DNA of 64,000 bases, from NCBI GenBank assembly GCA_000149265.1, contig CH003313.1:531160-595159 (forward strand), given 5' to 3'. Source of the stretch: Ciona savignyi (Eukaryota; Chordata; Ascidiacea; Phlebobranchia; Cionidae). Under the pieces are notes generated by a model. It did no database searches. It was not told the origin of the DNA and saw only the letters and a list, made by a program, of their open reading frames with translations. Below are positions 13,561-37,980 of the stretch, piece by piece (the stretch's first letter is position 1; every line of letters starts with the position of its first letter). Position numbers and translations under genes: made by a program.

Positions 13561-14120
13561 ATTGGTTTCTACAAATTTAAAGGGAAGTCTAAAAAAAGAT
13601 AATTGTCAAGTCACCAGCTACCCAATGTTATGTTAACTAGTCGATAAAACAGTCAATGTAAGCTGGTCAGTAGTTTAGCCAAGCCTTTTATTCGTCAATG
13701 CAGATTATGGAGTAGACAATTGGATTCTGATTGATTTTACAAATACTACAAGCAATGTCTTTCTATATAACAAATGAAAATGCTTCAGTAGACTTGGTAT
13801 GGCTTATCCAACAATATTAGTAATACATAATCCAACACAGATTTTCCAGGAGACTTTTCAGGCGGTAACCAGGTTTAGACCTATCAACCTGCATTAACTC
13901 AACTGCTACAATACAAATTATGATGCAACTTTCTATCCATTCTATCAATACCCTTTGTTTAAAGCAAAAAAATACAAAAATGCTGTTTAATTTAAGTTTT
14001 AATAACTCAGAAATAATATTTACATTTTCGCAAATTACAGAAAGGAAAAAGACATAAACATATGTCCAGAGAAAATATCAGCTTAGTGAGGATGCCGTGG
14101 TAATAATTAACATGAAAATA

Positions 14121-27772
<13,652 letters not shown>

Positions 27773-30700
27773 AGTTTTAAATAATACCACCAATACGAAG
27801 ACTATGTTATAAATTTAAATTAACAGGAATTATTGGTCTGAAAAATTGTCGATTAAATATAGTTCCATCGTAACAAAGGAAAGTTGGTAAATATAGGCCT
27901 ACCCCTTTTCGATAGTTGGACTATAATTCTAAATCTGTGTTACTTTCTAAGAGCTTCTGGTTCTTAAACCCGATAGTAACAGGTGAACGTTGCTAATTTT
28001 ATTTGCGAATGTTAAAAAGTATAGAAACCGGTCAAAAGCTTTCCATTTTTATCTAAGATGAAACTGCGAATGTCCAAAAAATATATTTTCGGTCTTTTTC
28101 TGCATTGAGGGAAGCAAATAAAACGCAACAATCAGGGAGTCGGTATTAAAAACATCGCCCTGGGGCGGTGCTTATTTAGTCATTGTGACGTCAAAACAGC
28201 AGCGATCGTACGCGCCAGGACCACGAAACGCCACATGACGTCACTTGAAGTTACCGAAAGGGCCGTTTATTGCTCATAATTCCATTTCTCCAGTACTAAT
28301 ATGATAAGAATGACGAAGAAGTTAAAATTTCTTAATGTATGGCTAATTATAGTTTTCAAAGGGTAGAACACGTAGCTTGCCGCTTACCGTGCCCACCGCG
28401 GATGCCAAATTGCCTCGCAGCCTTTTAATTGAAATCACCGCTTTAAATAAGTTAGTTAATTACTGTCAATAAAGACATGTTATGATGGACAGAATTAGGA
28501 TATTTTCCAATGACCTAACTCGTGGACACGTGGCATAACCATTTTTACTAAAAAAAGTAAAATAATCCTTTTTTTTCATTTAGTTCGCTGAAATTTAATT
28601 ACAGCTTTAACAGTAATATTTACATGTATCTTTATTTAGGTGGTGTACTCTTAAACATTCCACACACCACAAAATCTTAATAGAGCGGCTGCGGGCATGG
28701 GCAAAGCGAACAAATGCCAATCCCATTACTTTCAAAATAAAAATTGTTAGCTGTATAGCTATATACTACTCTTAACTAACATTAACAGTTAAAGATGATG
28801 ATTACTGCATGGTGCTTAGATTTTTCTGTTGAATGGATATTTTCATGATTTTCATTGAGCTGAACATTTATGCCTTCCATTAAAAACTTTAAAATAGTTA
28901 GATTATCATAAAGGCACAACAGGTAAAATAACGGCTTAATATAGCAAATCATAACTTATGGTTATATAATTACAACCAGTTTTACTACAGAATAGTTATT
29001 TTGTTAAAAAATAATAAAACGTTTTTTTCATACCAGGAGAAAGAATACTCATGTTTAACTACCTGTGAAAATTACTGTGCAATTTCCGACATTGCGTTAG
29101 CTTGTTGGGCTTAATAAATATATGCTTAATATTTATCATATCTGATTTATATACTGCAATTGTTTTCTTCGAACTGTTACAATACACCCGTTTTAATAAT
29201 CTCTACCGTTAAAAACTTACTGATACAACTTATTTGAATCAAGTGACCATTTTCTTTAAAGGAAGTTGTCTTGGTGATATAGTCGTACCTTTTTAAATAA
29301 TTCCATGATTAATAACCTCACAACTTCCAGTTGTACTTAATTGCGACAAAATAATAATTAAACAAGCACGTTTTAAAGCTCAGGAAGCGATGTGACCTCT
29401 AAGACTAAACGAGTCGAAGTCATGCTTCGGGTAAAGTGTCTGCTGTACTTGCAAGGCTTCTCGATATTTCGTGACCGGTTGTGGCAAAATATAGAACAAA
29501 CTTCCGTCTCATAAACGGTTCCTTACAAATTTGGACTTTTTTGGGATTAATAATGAACAACACATCGACGATTCCTTTAAAGCGGACGTTTATGTCGGGG
29601 AAAAACGATTTGGTCGATAATCTGTTGTGAAATTTAAATTTAATTAATATATTTCCAACTAGCCATTTATGTAATTAATGCGAATTAATTAGCTTTAATT
29701 TGATTGTCATAACGTTTTGAGTACAGCAATGGTTTAATTTTGACAAGCGTGCAAACTCAATTTTAAATTTAGACGGCAAATAATTTATCCAACAAAAATC
29801 TCTTATATTCGTCTTAAACCTAAAATGGATATTTTAGGATATGATTACTTGCGTGTTTTATTAGATATTACTTTGGTCGTGACTGGAGTATTCGATGATG
29901 TATGTCATGCGAACTGCAAGCGCATGTATGACCTCACACTTCTATCCTGATCGTAATAAACTGAATAAATGTTGAAGTATTTTTATATTTCCCGAGACGA
30001 TTTGGTCACAATCAGAAAACTATGAACACTCGAAACAAAGCGATTAAGTAATAGTCGACAAGGATACAAGAATTGTACGGATGTGTGGCCGGATGGTGAA
30101 CCAATACATGTAACGACTTCTTGACAAAAGCCACCGTAGTGACGAACCCATCAACTTATCTCGCTAAAAAAGCTCGGAATAACCATTAAGCGTCAGCCAT
30201 CGACGAAATACCCATCGGGGGAGAAATAAGTGTGTGTCTCCGACATGGTTTTCTGAATTGATTTGAGACCAGAACAAAGTAATGCTAAACATATACAGGC
30301 AAATGTGTGTTTGCGTCCCAATGAGGTGCAAACGGGCAGCACTTTACCTTTTTGTAAGGAATTTCCCTTTTTTAATTACGTAGAAAAAGGAAAATGGTCC
30401 GTTTAGTGGAAGGTGATGATGTTAGAGCAAGAGCCTTTCACCTTCGGGTGGTATCAGTACTTGGGTACGGTCGTGTGGCTGAATGGTTATCGCACCGATA
30501 CATATACGAAATTATATACAAAAAACGGTGTTAGCAACGAGCCCATCAGGAAATCAAAACTAAGTCCGGTAAAAAAAAGTATACGAACTAGGATAACTCG
30601 GTGGATGCGATAACTCCCCTGTATGGTTAGCTAGCCCAGTCCACAGTACATCCGCTGGAGGAAGCGAATTTGAACATTTCGAGGTTTTGAATAACGGCAT

Positions 30701-31556
30701 TAAAGCTATTTTTGTCTGATGTCAACATATTTATACTCGTTAAATAGTAAGGTGAGCGACACATATATCACTTAGCGTCATTCGATAGCTCGGTATTATT
30801 TTAATACATAAAAAAGTATTTATGAATATCACTTCAGCCCAACATAGTTTTATTTTATTTACTTTTTGCCCTATTAAATAACAGCAAATAAAATAAATAA
30901 AACAAATGTATATAAAGGCCAATATTCAGCATTTTAGCGAAATTTGAGGATGTAAAACACAAATCAGAAAATTATAACTATTATTAAAGATAACCTGTTT
31001 CCTTCAGGAAATCCCCCAAAATAGAATATAGACTACATAATCCATTATTACAGTATTACCATCTTATTACGCGTATAAATGAGGTATTGTAAGGAAAAGT
31101 ATACGTGAATAAAATAAAAAGGGAACAAGCTTTATATATTATACCGCACGGGAAATTTTCTATACAAAGCAATAGTAAATTCCAGGGCGAATCAAAAAGA
31201 TTGGGATACCCCATGCTCAACATGAACCATTTTCCGGAAAACGCACCACCACCCAACTGCACTTAAATCACTGATTAGTCTGCTTGAACTCCCCATTAAA
31301 TGAGGAATAAAGTTAACTAATAAGTTAAACTTTTTAGAAGCGTTAATAAAAATATATTAGATATGGAGTGACAAAATCACGTCAGGGAAACTTTTACCAA
31401 GTCCAAGTATAATAGCACATCCATCATTTTTTCGCATTTTAGTCATTTATGTACATTAATTAAAACATTCCTTCAATAATATAAAAAAATAATAATCTTC
31501 TTCGTTTCTATTGTCGTTTTTTATACTAACGTTATGAATACTTAATTCTTTTTTGT
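27773..31556. other. Intergenic DNA 5' of gene B
   Basis: Contains the presumed gene B promoter and the CRE pair. From about 28.4 to 31.5 kb it is AT-rich with no recognisable gene. The short ORF at 30413-30613 overlaps a sequence that looks like a decayed tRNA-type repeat head (GTGTGGCTGAATGGTTATCG). Confidence 0.6.
28186..28243. promoter_or_regulatory. Pair of perfect CRE palindromes upstream of gene B
   Basis: TGACGTCA occurs at 28186-28193 and again at 28236-28243, exactly 50 bp apart, 414-464 bases upstream of the gene B start codon. TGACGTCA is the consensus binding site of CREB/ATF bZIP factors. Whether they regulate gene B is inference. Confidence 0.5.
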
Positions 31557-31855
31557 CCGGCCCGTTGGTCTAACGGTTAAGTGCGTCGCCTTTCAATCGA
31601 AAGGTTGCAGGTGCGAAACTGGTCGCTCTAGTCGGTTGTGTCCTTGGGCAAGGCACTTTACGGACAATGCCTGAACCCAGCGGTTTAATGGGTTCTACCA
31701 AATTGAAGGAACGTGTCTATTATATACAACACACTACAATAGCTCCGGTAACCCGACGATGGGCGCGAGGTGATCTGACGATTGCCCGTGTGTTAACCCC
31801 CTTGTTTTTCCCATTCACGGGGATAAAGATGAATATCCTATCCTATCCTATCCTA
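31557..31855 (+). repeat. Full-length tRNA-derived SINE (best copy in the window)
   Basis: The head GTTGGTCTAACGGTTAAGTG matches a tRNA A box, and GGTTGCAGGTGCGAAACTGG sits where the B box should be. A tRNA-unrelated body follows, with blocks CTTGGGCAAGGCACT, TACAACACACTACAATAGCT and GATCTGACGATTGCCCGTGT. The 3' end is a run of TATCC(TATCC)n pentamers. Other copies were found by comparison with this one. Confidence 0.88.
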
Positions 31856-32589
31856 ATTCAGAAAACAACGGAAATTAAGTTTGGTACCCCGGAACCCATT
31901 TATTTCTGCTTGCATAAACAGTATACATTTTTAAGATATACCAAGAGTAATGAGGTGGCCAGGTAACCCGATCGTTTTTGCAAAAATATAGCGGGCACTC
32001 TATAACTTTACGCTACTAGGGTAGGTTTATGGAATTATAATGAATTTTTCTAGTATTATACTTCCGTATTATAGTACCGCTTTAGAACAAATAATTATCA
32101 ATGGCAATACAAGTATATAATAGATAAATTTACATTTTCGTTGTAAGTATTTTTGTTATTTAGAAGTAAACAGCCCACAGTTTGAGTGACTTTATAGGCT
32201 ACCGTAAAAAGTCCGTATTTAAAATTTTAAACGCCGTTCAGTTGATTTCAAATGGTAATTTGTATGGTTATATGTAGTGACACAAGGAAAAAATGTGTTT
32301 TTACTTTTCTAAGATAAGCGAGTGCAAACTGTAATTTATTTTCCTTAAGACGTCAGAAAGTTTTACCCTAACGGTTATCACTAAAACCCTAGTGGTAAAG
32401 GTTTTATTTTATCCTAGCGGTTATCAAATTTTAGTTCGGGCGTATCAGTTTGACATTACTAACGGATCAGGCCTACAAATTTTCGTGTCTTTGCGCTTTA
32501 CATCGAATACATTTTTGTTTAAGATTACAATATTAGGTGTTTCACTTTTACTTACCTTAAAGTAAAGCACGGGTGTTTACACCTTTTAA

Positions 32590-32765
32590 ATCAGGGAACA
32601 ATTTTTTTTATTTCAAAACTCGACCAAGTTATCGAGCCGTCACTCACATTTAGTTTGTCACTGTTGATAAAAAAACATTATACTAAAAAACACGGGCATT
32701 ATTAGTTAAAACCAAAAAGCACTGTTGCGTCAAGTGACGCACAAATATAGCTGTGATATCGCTAT
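32590..32765 (+). repeat. hAT-like element remnant
   Basis: Shares long blocks (TCGAGCCGTCACT, TTTGTCACTGTTGATAAAA, CACAAATATAGCTGT) with the reverse complement of 63540-63700. It is a decayed non-autonomous copy. Confidence 0.55.
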
Positions 32766-32869
32766 TTAGTCTTGTAACGTCGATAATATTTCACGGGCAA
32801 GAATAAAATACCCAGCGGGATGGATTTGTTCTATATTAATATGTTTGTTTTGTTATAGCGTTCTTTTGA

Positions 32870-32925
32870 AAATCGTTTTTAAAAGCACAAAAAGACTAAA
32901 TCGTTTTTAAAAGCACAAAAAGACT
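32870..32925 (+). repeat. Perfect 28-bp tandem duplication
   Basis: The unit starting AAATCGTTTTTAAAAGCAC is present twice with no difference, so it is a recent slippage or duplication event in non-coding DNA. Confidence 0.92.
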
Positions 32926-33261
32926 CGCTATCAATAAAACGGTTGCAGGGACGAAACTCTTTGCTAGTTAGTTATTTCCGTGAGCAAAGCGCTCAGTTGA
33001 CATCGCCTGAACCGAGTCACAGACTACGACAAGTTGTTCGTCAACGATGCTTTCCTTTATGGTGGGTTTATCAGCACCAGGTGCTAGTAGACTAGAACAA
33101 CTAGTTGTTCTACTAGTTTTTTCCACGATAGAACACGAAGCAGGACATTTGGAAAACGGGAAAAACTGCAAAACGACAGTCTTTAAAATACGTCTAAAAC
33201 CAATCAATTATTACGTTTTGGTATATTTAGACGTGGCCGCCAAACCCAACTTAAACTGAAA

Positions 33262-33330
33262 GATCGTTTTAATCATACACAACACACTGCAATAGCTCCG
33301 TAAAAACCCGACGGTGCCGCGAAATAAATA
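33262..33330 (+). repeat. SINE fragment
   Basis: AATCATACACAACACACTGC and AATAGCTCCG followed by CCCGACGGTG identify a short internal piece of the SINE body. Confidence 0.5.
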
Positions 33331-34404
33331 AATACTGTATATTGAAAAAATGTAAATATATCAGTATCTCCATGGTTGACAAACTCTAGTTTTTTATGAT
33401 TCGTAGTTGGGAATTCCCCTTAAATATTATCTTCCGAAATACAATAAGCTTAAGAGGAAAGTGTAAGGTTCGTTCTTTTCTTTTTATTTCTTATCGTTTT
33501 AAAACTTATTGGTGTACCTTAATAGTTGTAAATATATAATATGTTTAAGTAGTTAATTACGAAATTCATTAAAACTAGTGCAAGATGGTTTTGAGTCGAA
33601 GTGTTTTTAAGAAATACAGCCCTACACATTAAATGTATTGTACGTTTAAAACATACCAATAATTATTTCAGTTGAGTTCTTGTCAAAGTAACAATGCATG
33701 AATTAGGCGACTTAGTTAGTTTGTACACTCAGTCAATAAAACAATTCGCCAACTGAAATCTCACACAACTAATTACTCTTGCACAAGTCCTTTTTCCTTA
33801 TTTTAAACAACCTTTATTCACATGGATGCTGTAAGTAACAATAATAATGATTAAATTGATAAGGACCAATATTACCTATAACATGCATTCATTAAAATGG
33901 AATACATATATGTAATATAATTATTGTAGAACTAGACTTGTTTTTTAACAATTTTAAACGGACATACAAAAAATATTTGCTCATTGTATATGATTTAACT
34001 TTAAAAGTAACAATGCTATGTTTAGTTTTAATTAGAATTAATTAAAATAAACTATACCAAGAATCAAGATCATTATGTATTCTATACTTGTAAGAACTAT
34101 TTGTTCATTTAATGAAAAAGTTGAATTACTTCTTACTTTTAAGGCTGTCATATATTTAATTCCATTCAGCAACTGCTCCACCAAGACTATGTATTTGTTT
34201 ATATAACATATTTAAACCTTTGTAAAGTGCTCATAATCATGATACTTTAGACAATTAGACATCAACATTTTAATACAGCATTGGGTCACAGTGGTCTTAT
34301 GGATTGCATCAGACATGTCCTTAAAATCAAAGATGGAATTGATATATCTTAAATCTTTAGAAAATAATTAAAGAATCAGTTTTTGCCTGCATTTGCTTCA
34401 CACT

Positions 34405-34850
34405 TTGTAACACCTCCTTGTCCTGGGTGTGGGGAAATTGGGTCAACAGTGGGTCGAGGCAGTGCATTAGGGGAACAGTGGGCCAACCAAATTGTGTGGG
34501 TGTAACCCAGCAACAAGCCCCTTGTAATCTAGGGGTATGTACGTGGTCAAGTTGGCAGGCGTGGACTACTTGCTCACTGAGTTGTGGTGGAGGAAGTCAG
34601 TCCAGGACTCGGTAAACATTGTGGCAAAAATATTTAATACTATAATTTTTATTGCAAGAAACAAAAAATTAACTAAAATTTAGCATAGGTTAAAAACACA
34701 ATTAGGATAGGATATTCATGTTACAGTGTTAAAAATGTGTCTTTAACTAGCAAGATTACTGTAGGTCTGTTCTTTGTGCGTCATATTACAATTTCTGTAT
34801 GGTACGTCGTACCTGTAATACAGCTCAACTGTCCTTACACATGCAAATTC
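34405..34850 (+). pseudogene. Displaced pseudogene fragment of gene B 3' end
   Basis: 34405-34613 is close at DNA level to the 3' half of gene B exon 15486-15870 (same QQQAPCNLGVCTWSSW, WTTCSLSCGGG and final RTR), with a deletion of about 40 bases after VNSGS that removes the CSFSC Cys pair. The donor GGTAAACATTGTG and the first intron bases are also copied, so this was DNA duplication and not retrotransposition. About 140 bases on, 34750-34850 matches the terminal ShK exon (CTTTGTGCGTCATAT, CAGCTCAACTGTCC) but is broken. The copy lies on the opposite strand about 20 kb from its source. Confidence 0.85.
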
Positions 34851-35018
34851 ACTTATTTGAAAAAAAACTTTTCTATGGGAATTATTTAAGCTAAATAAGT
34901 TTGCGCCATTCTTCCTGTTATTAATTTTTGAAACTAGTTTATGATTTATCAAATACATCATCTTTTTCATTTAGATTTCTGGTTAAGTAGTAGTCACAAG
35001 AATAAAGATCATTTACAT

Positions 35019-35543
35019 CATGCATGGGCAACCTACGGCCAAATCCGGCCCACCAAGGCTTCTCATCCGGCCCGCCAATAAATTTTCTAGGGCTGTAGGC
35101 CTATGTAATATATCAATATTCATTTATTTTATATAATTTGTCTTATGTTCTTAAAATCGCTTTATTTATGTGTTTTTAGGCCACTTTGGTTTTTATCATT
35201 AATTTGGCGTTAATCCGGCTCAAATAGCCAAAGAAATAGCAGCTTTATAATAATGGCATAATCGGACCTATGACGCAACAATCATGTTGGGCTAGACTTA
35301 TCCCTTCAGTTATTTATGGTGAAAATGATGCCTATACCAATATAGGTATACATTTTTTATGGATATCCCTGTGCAAACAAAATTAAAAACACATTGCATG
35401 TAAAATAGCATTACATGAATACAATCCAAACTCACAAAGATATGTACCTAGCTTACACTTTAAATCACAATTACAGCTCCGGCCCTCAGTCAAGTTCCAA
35501 ATGCAGATTTTGGCCCCCAGTGACAAAAGGTTGCCCATGCATG
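35019..35543. mobile_element. Non-autonomous hAT-like transposon, 525 bp
   Basis: The ends CATGCATGGGCAACCT and AGGTTGCCCATGCATG are perfect inverted repeats. The 8-bp ATTTACAT directly flanks both sides (35011-35018 and 35544-35551), a target duplication of the length made by hAT transposases. The inside has GGCCAAATCCGGCCC-type subterminal blocks and no transposase ORF. Confidence 0.88.
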
Positions 35544-35559
35544 ATTTACATGGTCTAAC

Positions 35560-35815
35560 CCTATTAGTTTGGTGGTTTAGTGCGTCGCCTTTCAGCCTAA
35601 GGGTTGCAGGTTCAAAACTGGTCGCTATTCGTTTTGTCCTTGGGCAACCGAATATTAATGAGTTTTACCTAATTGAAGAAACAGCTAAATCATACATAAA
35701 ATACAGCAATAGCTCTGGTAACCCGGTGAACGTGAGGTGATCTGACAATTGCCTGTGTGTTAACCTCCTAGGTTTTCTGATTCACAGGGATAACATGAAT
35801 ATCTTGTTCCTATTC
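35560..35815 (+). repeat. SINE copy next to the hAT-like element
   Basis: Starts with TTTGGTGGTTTAGTGCGTCG and has the body blocks and the tail ATGAATATCTTGTTCC. It is moderately diverged and begins only about 10 bases after the hAT-like target duplication. Confidence 0.7.
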
Positions 35816-35999
35816 CAATTCACATTACAGAATTTATATGTGTTTTGGTTACCATCAGAAAACTGTGGGGTGTTTATAACTGTTATGTTTAGATAACTCG
35901 TTCCCGCAGTTCAGTATTGAGGCTATAACAAATGCAGCACACACAAACAAACCAGGTTACCTCCTGCGACTTCACGGGTTAACATAGCTATTGCAATTA

Positions 36000-36135
36000 A
36001 GAAAAAGTAGCTATTGCAGTATGTTGTATTTAATTAAGAAGTTTTTAACTATTAAAGCAATGGGGGCGGGTTGCCTAAGGACTTCTAGCTAGCCAGCAAC
36101 TGGTTTTAATCTCACTACCTTTCAGCTCACAGCCG
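36000..36135 (-). repeat. SINE remnant
   Basis: A reverse body piece (AGCTATTGCAGTATGTTGT) and a head piece (TTTCAGCTCACA) are recognisable; the rest is decayed. Confidence 0.4.
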
Positions 36136-36352
36136 ACTATATACTTCAACGTACATTGCTGGAGCTGTTAAAACAATCTAAATTTGGATTTGTTTAGTAG
36201 AATAATGTTAACATTCTTGACACAAAACACAAGTAAACAATGGCAGTGAAACATTAATGTGTTAAAGAAAAGAATAATCAGTATACAAATTAAAAAGTAA
36301 TATTAAATCATCATCACATCAGGTATCATATATATACTGTAATATGGGAACT

Positions 36353-36901
36353 TTACTCTGCACAATCTTTTTCAAACTCTAGCAACCATGACTTTATATT
36401 ATCCCCGTTTCCTGACATGTAATGACCCAAACCACCATCGCTTGCTATTACTCTATGACAAGGTACAACCAAAGGCACAGGGTTTGCTCTCATTGCCTGT
36501 CCAACTGCTCTGCAGGCTTTGGGACTGCCACAAATACGTGCCAGCTCCGCGTAAGAGACAGTTTTGCCTCGGCATGTTTCGGACATCAAATTTCTCAACA
36601 CTCGTCCAGTGAAATTGTCTTTGTTTACAATCACATTATCAATTTCGACCGTCCCTGGATTTGCACTTGGATTGAAGAATGCTTCGATCCAACGGATGGA
36701 ATTCTCCACACATTTTGTTATTGTTCCGTCGCTCTTAATAAGAGATACAGAAAAATCTTTCATTTCATGATTTACAATTTCTTGGTTATTGTTGACCGAT
36801 TTATCAAGTATTATTTCTTTAATTCCACGATTCGAGTGTACCATGGATATAATTCCGATCGGGGTCCTAAGCAAAACTGTAAGCGGCTGATCAATCCCCA
36901 T
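36353..36901 (-). CDS. MGMT: Methylated-DNA--protein-cysteine methyltransferase
   Basis: DNA repair protein that moves an alkyl group from O6-alkylguanine to its own cysteine in a one-use reaction, acting in the nucleus. The 182-aa ORF is uninterrupted. VVPCHRV holds the acceptor Cys148, with the partner His149. TVSYAEL (from residue 114) and CRAVGQAMRANP (from residue 130) match the helix-turn-helix and the Arg-finger segment of the family. Length fits eukaryotic and bacterial MGMT (170-210 aa). Vertebrate MGMT genes are split; this coding region is a single exon. TTTAG directly before ATATGGGG could be a splice acceptor, so a further upstream exon is possible, but an in-frame TAA lies 15 bases before the ATG. 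Its 5' end faces the CARF-like gene across about 1.1 kb. Confidence 0.93.
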   Translation of the reverse strand: MGIDQPLTVLLRTPIGIISMVHSNRGIKEIILDKSVNNNQEIVNHEMKDFSVSLIKSDGTITKCVENSIRWIEAFFNPSANPGTVEIDNVIVNKDNFTGRVLRNLMSETCRGKTVSYAELARICGSPKACRAVGQAMRANPVPLVVPCHRVIASDGGLGHYMSGNGDNIKSWLLEFEKDCAE

Positions 36902-37980
36902 ATCTAAACGTAAAATTTAATAAAATTATTACAAAAACTAACATAGTTTCGATTTAATAAGTAGTAAGCCTACGAAAACTCCAACACGATACGACAGTCG
37001 TAACTTGATTTCTATGTCAATACCTTCTTTCTTTTTACAGCAAATTGTAACTTTTGCTTTTTTCTGTTCAAACATTTTACAAAGCGGGAAAGGCTGTAGG
37101 TTAACTTGAGACGTTCAAGACCAAGAAGTTAGGACAACAAATTTGACCTCAGTTGTATATAATGCGATAAACCGAACATGTAAGGGGCTAAACTTAATTA
37201 ACTAATTCTCGTATGCGACCTTCCTGGGTTTGTTTATTAGACTACGTAGCATGCAATTAACTAGCAAGATTATTCAATTCTTTAGTTGATGTTGTACTAT
37301 TTGATTACCCTGTTTTGCACTATTTAATACTTAAAGCCATTAAATGTAAACTACTGAAATAAAACAATATAAGCTACCCCAAATGTCTAAGTAAAGAAAT
37401 CATTTTAATGGATAGGCATTCATTTTAATGGACTAAAAAAAAATATCATATTTTCATTTATAGAACAAACTCATTAAATAGTTATCAAAAGAAATAAACA
37501 ATAGTGACAATTCTAACGAAATGTATTGACTTTATATCAGACAGTCAGAGCTGGAAAGATTGATGATTTATAAAGTTTGCCACTGACTTAATACTATCAC
37601 GAACAGGGTGTCCTAGAATAAAGGGCAAAAAATTACTGTCAATTCAATACATTTACATTGGTAAATTATTTCGAATAAACATGGTGTAGTAAAGAGACCA
37701 TGGTAGCCTAATTGTCAGTCAAACAAAAGTGCCAAATCCCATGGCATATTACTGTCAGTTTATACGGGTTAATGCCTTCTCATTTAAGTGTTTATCATAG
37801 TTTACTGCCACGGTCTAATAATGAATCTAACATAATATTAAACAAAAGCTGGAGACAAAATAATGTATTCCGCAAATATAATTAGTAGGTCGGTCTAACG
37901 GTGTTGATGTTAGAATTACTAATGTTTCTTCACTTGTAATATTTTATTGTGCTTTATTAATACAACAAAAAATAATTTAG
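36902..37980. other. Divergent spacer between MGMT and the CARF-like gene
   Basis: About 1.1 kb, AT-rich. It should hold the MGMT promoter and the missing first exon or exons of the CARF-like gene, but I could not identify an exon that ends in phase 2 as required. Confidence 0.5.

Larger units (their letters stand above)
12925..14120. other. Convergent intergenic spacer between genes A and B
   Basis: About 1.2 kb separates the two stop codons. It holds a SINE copy (about 13248-13560) and otherwise AT-rich sequence with no coding signal that I can see. The 3' UTRs of both genes must lie here. Confidence 0.7.

Noticed and set aside
31557..31640. Functional tRNA gene
   Set aside because: A and B boxes are recognisable but no cloverleaf can be closed, and the segment continues into a SINE body found in many copies.
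34418..34615. Coding exon of a third TSP1 gene
   Set aside because: It lacks the acceptor and one Cys pair, and the next block is a broken ShK exon, so a pseudogene fragment fits better.
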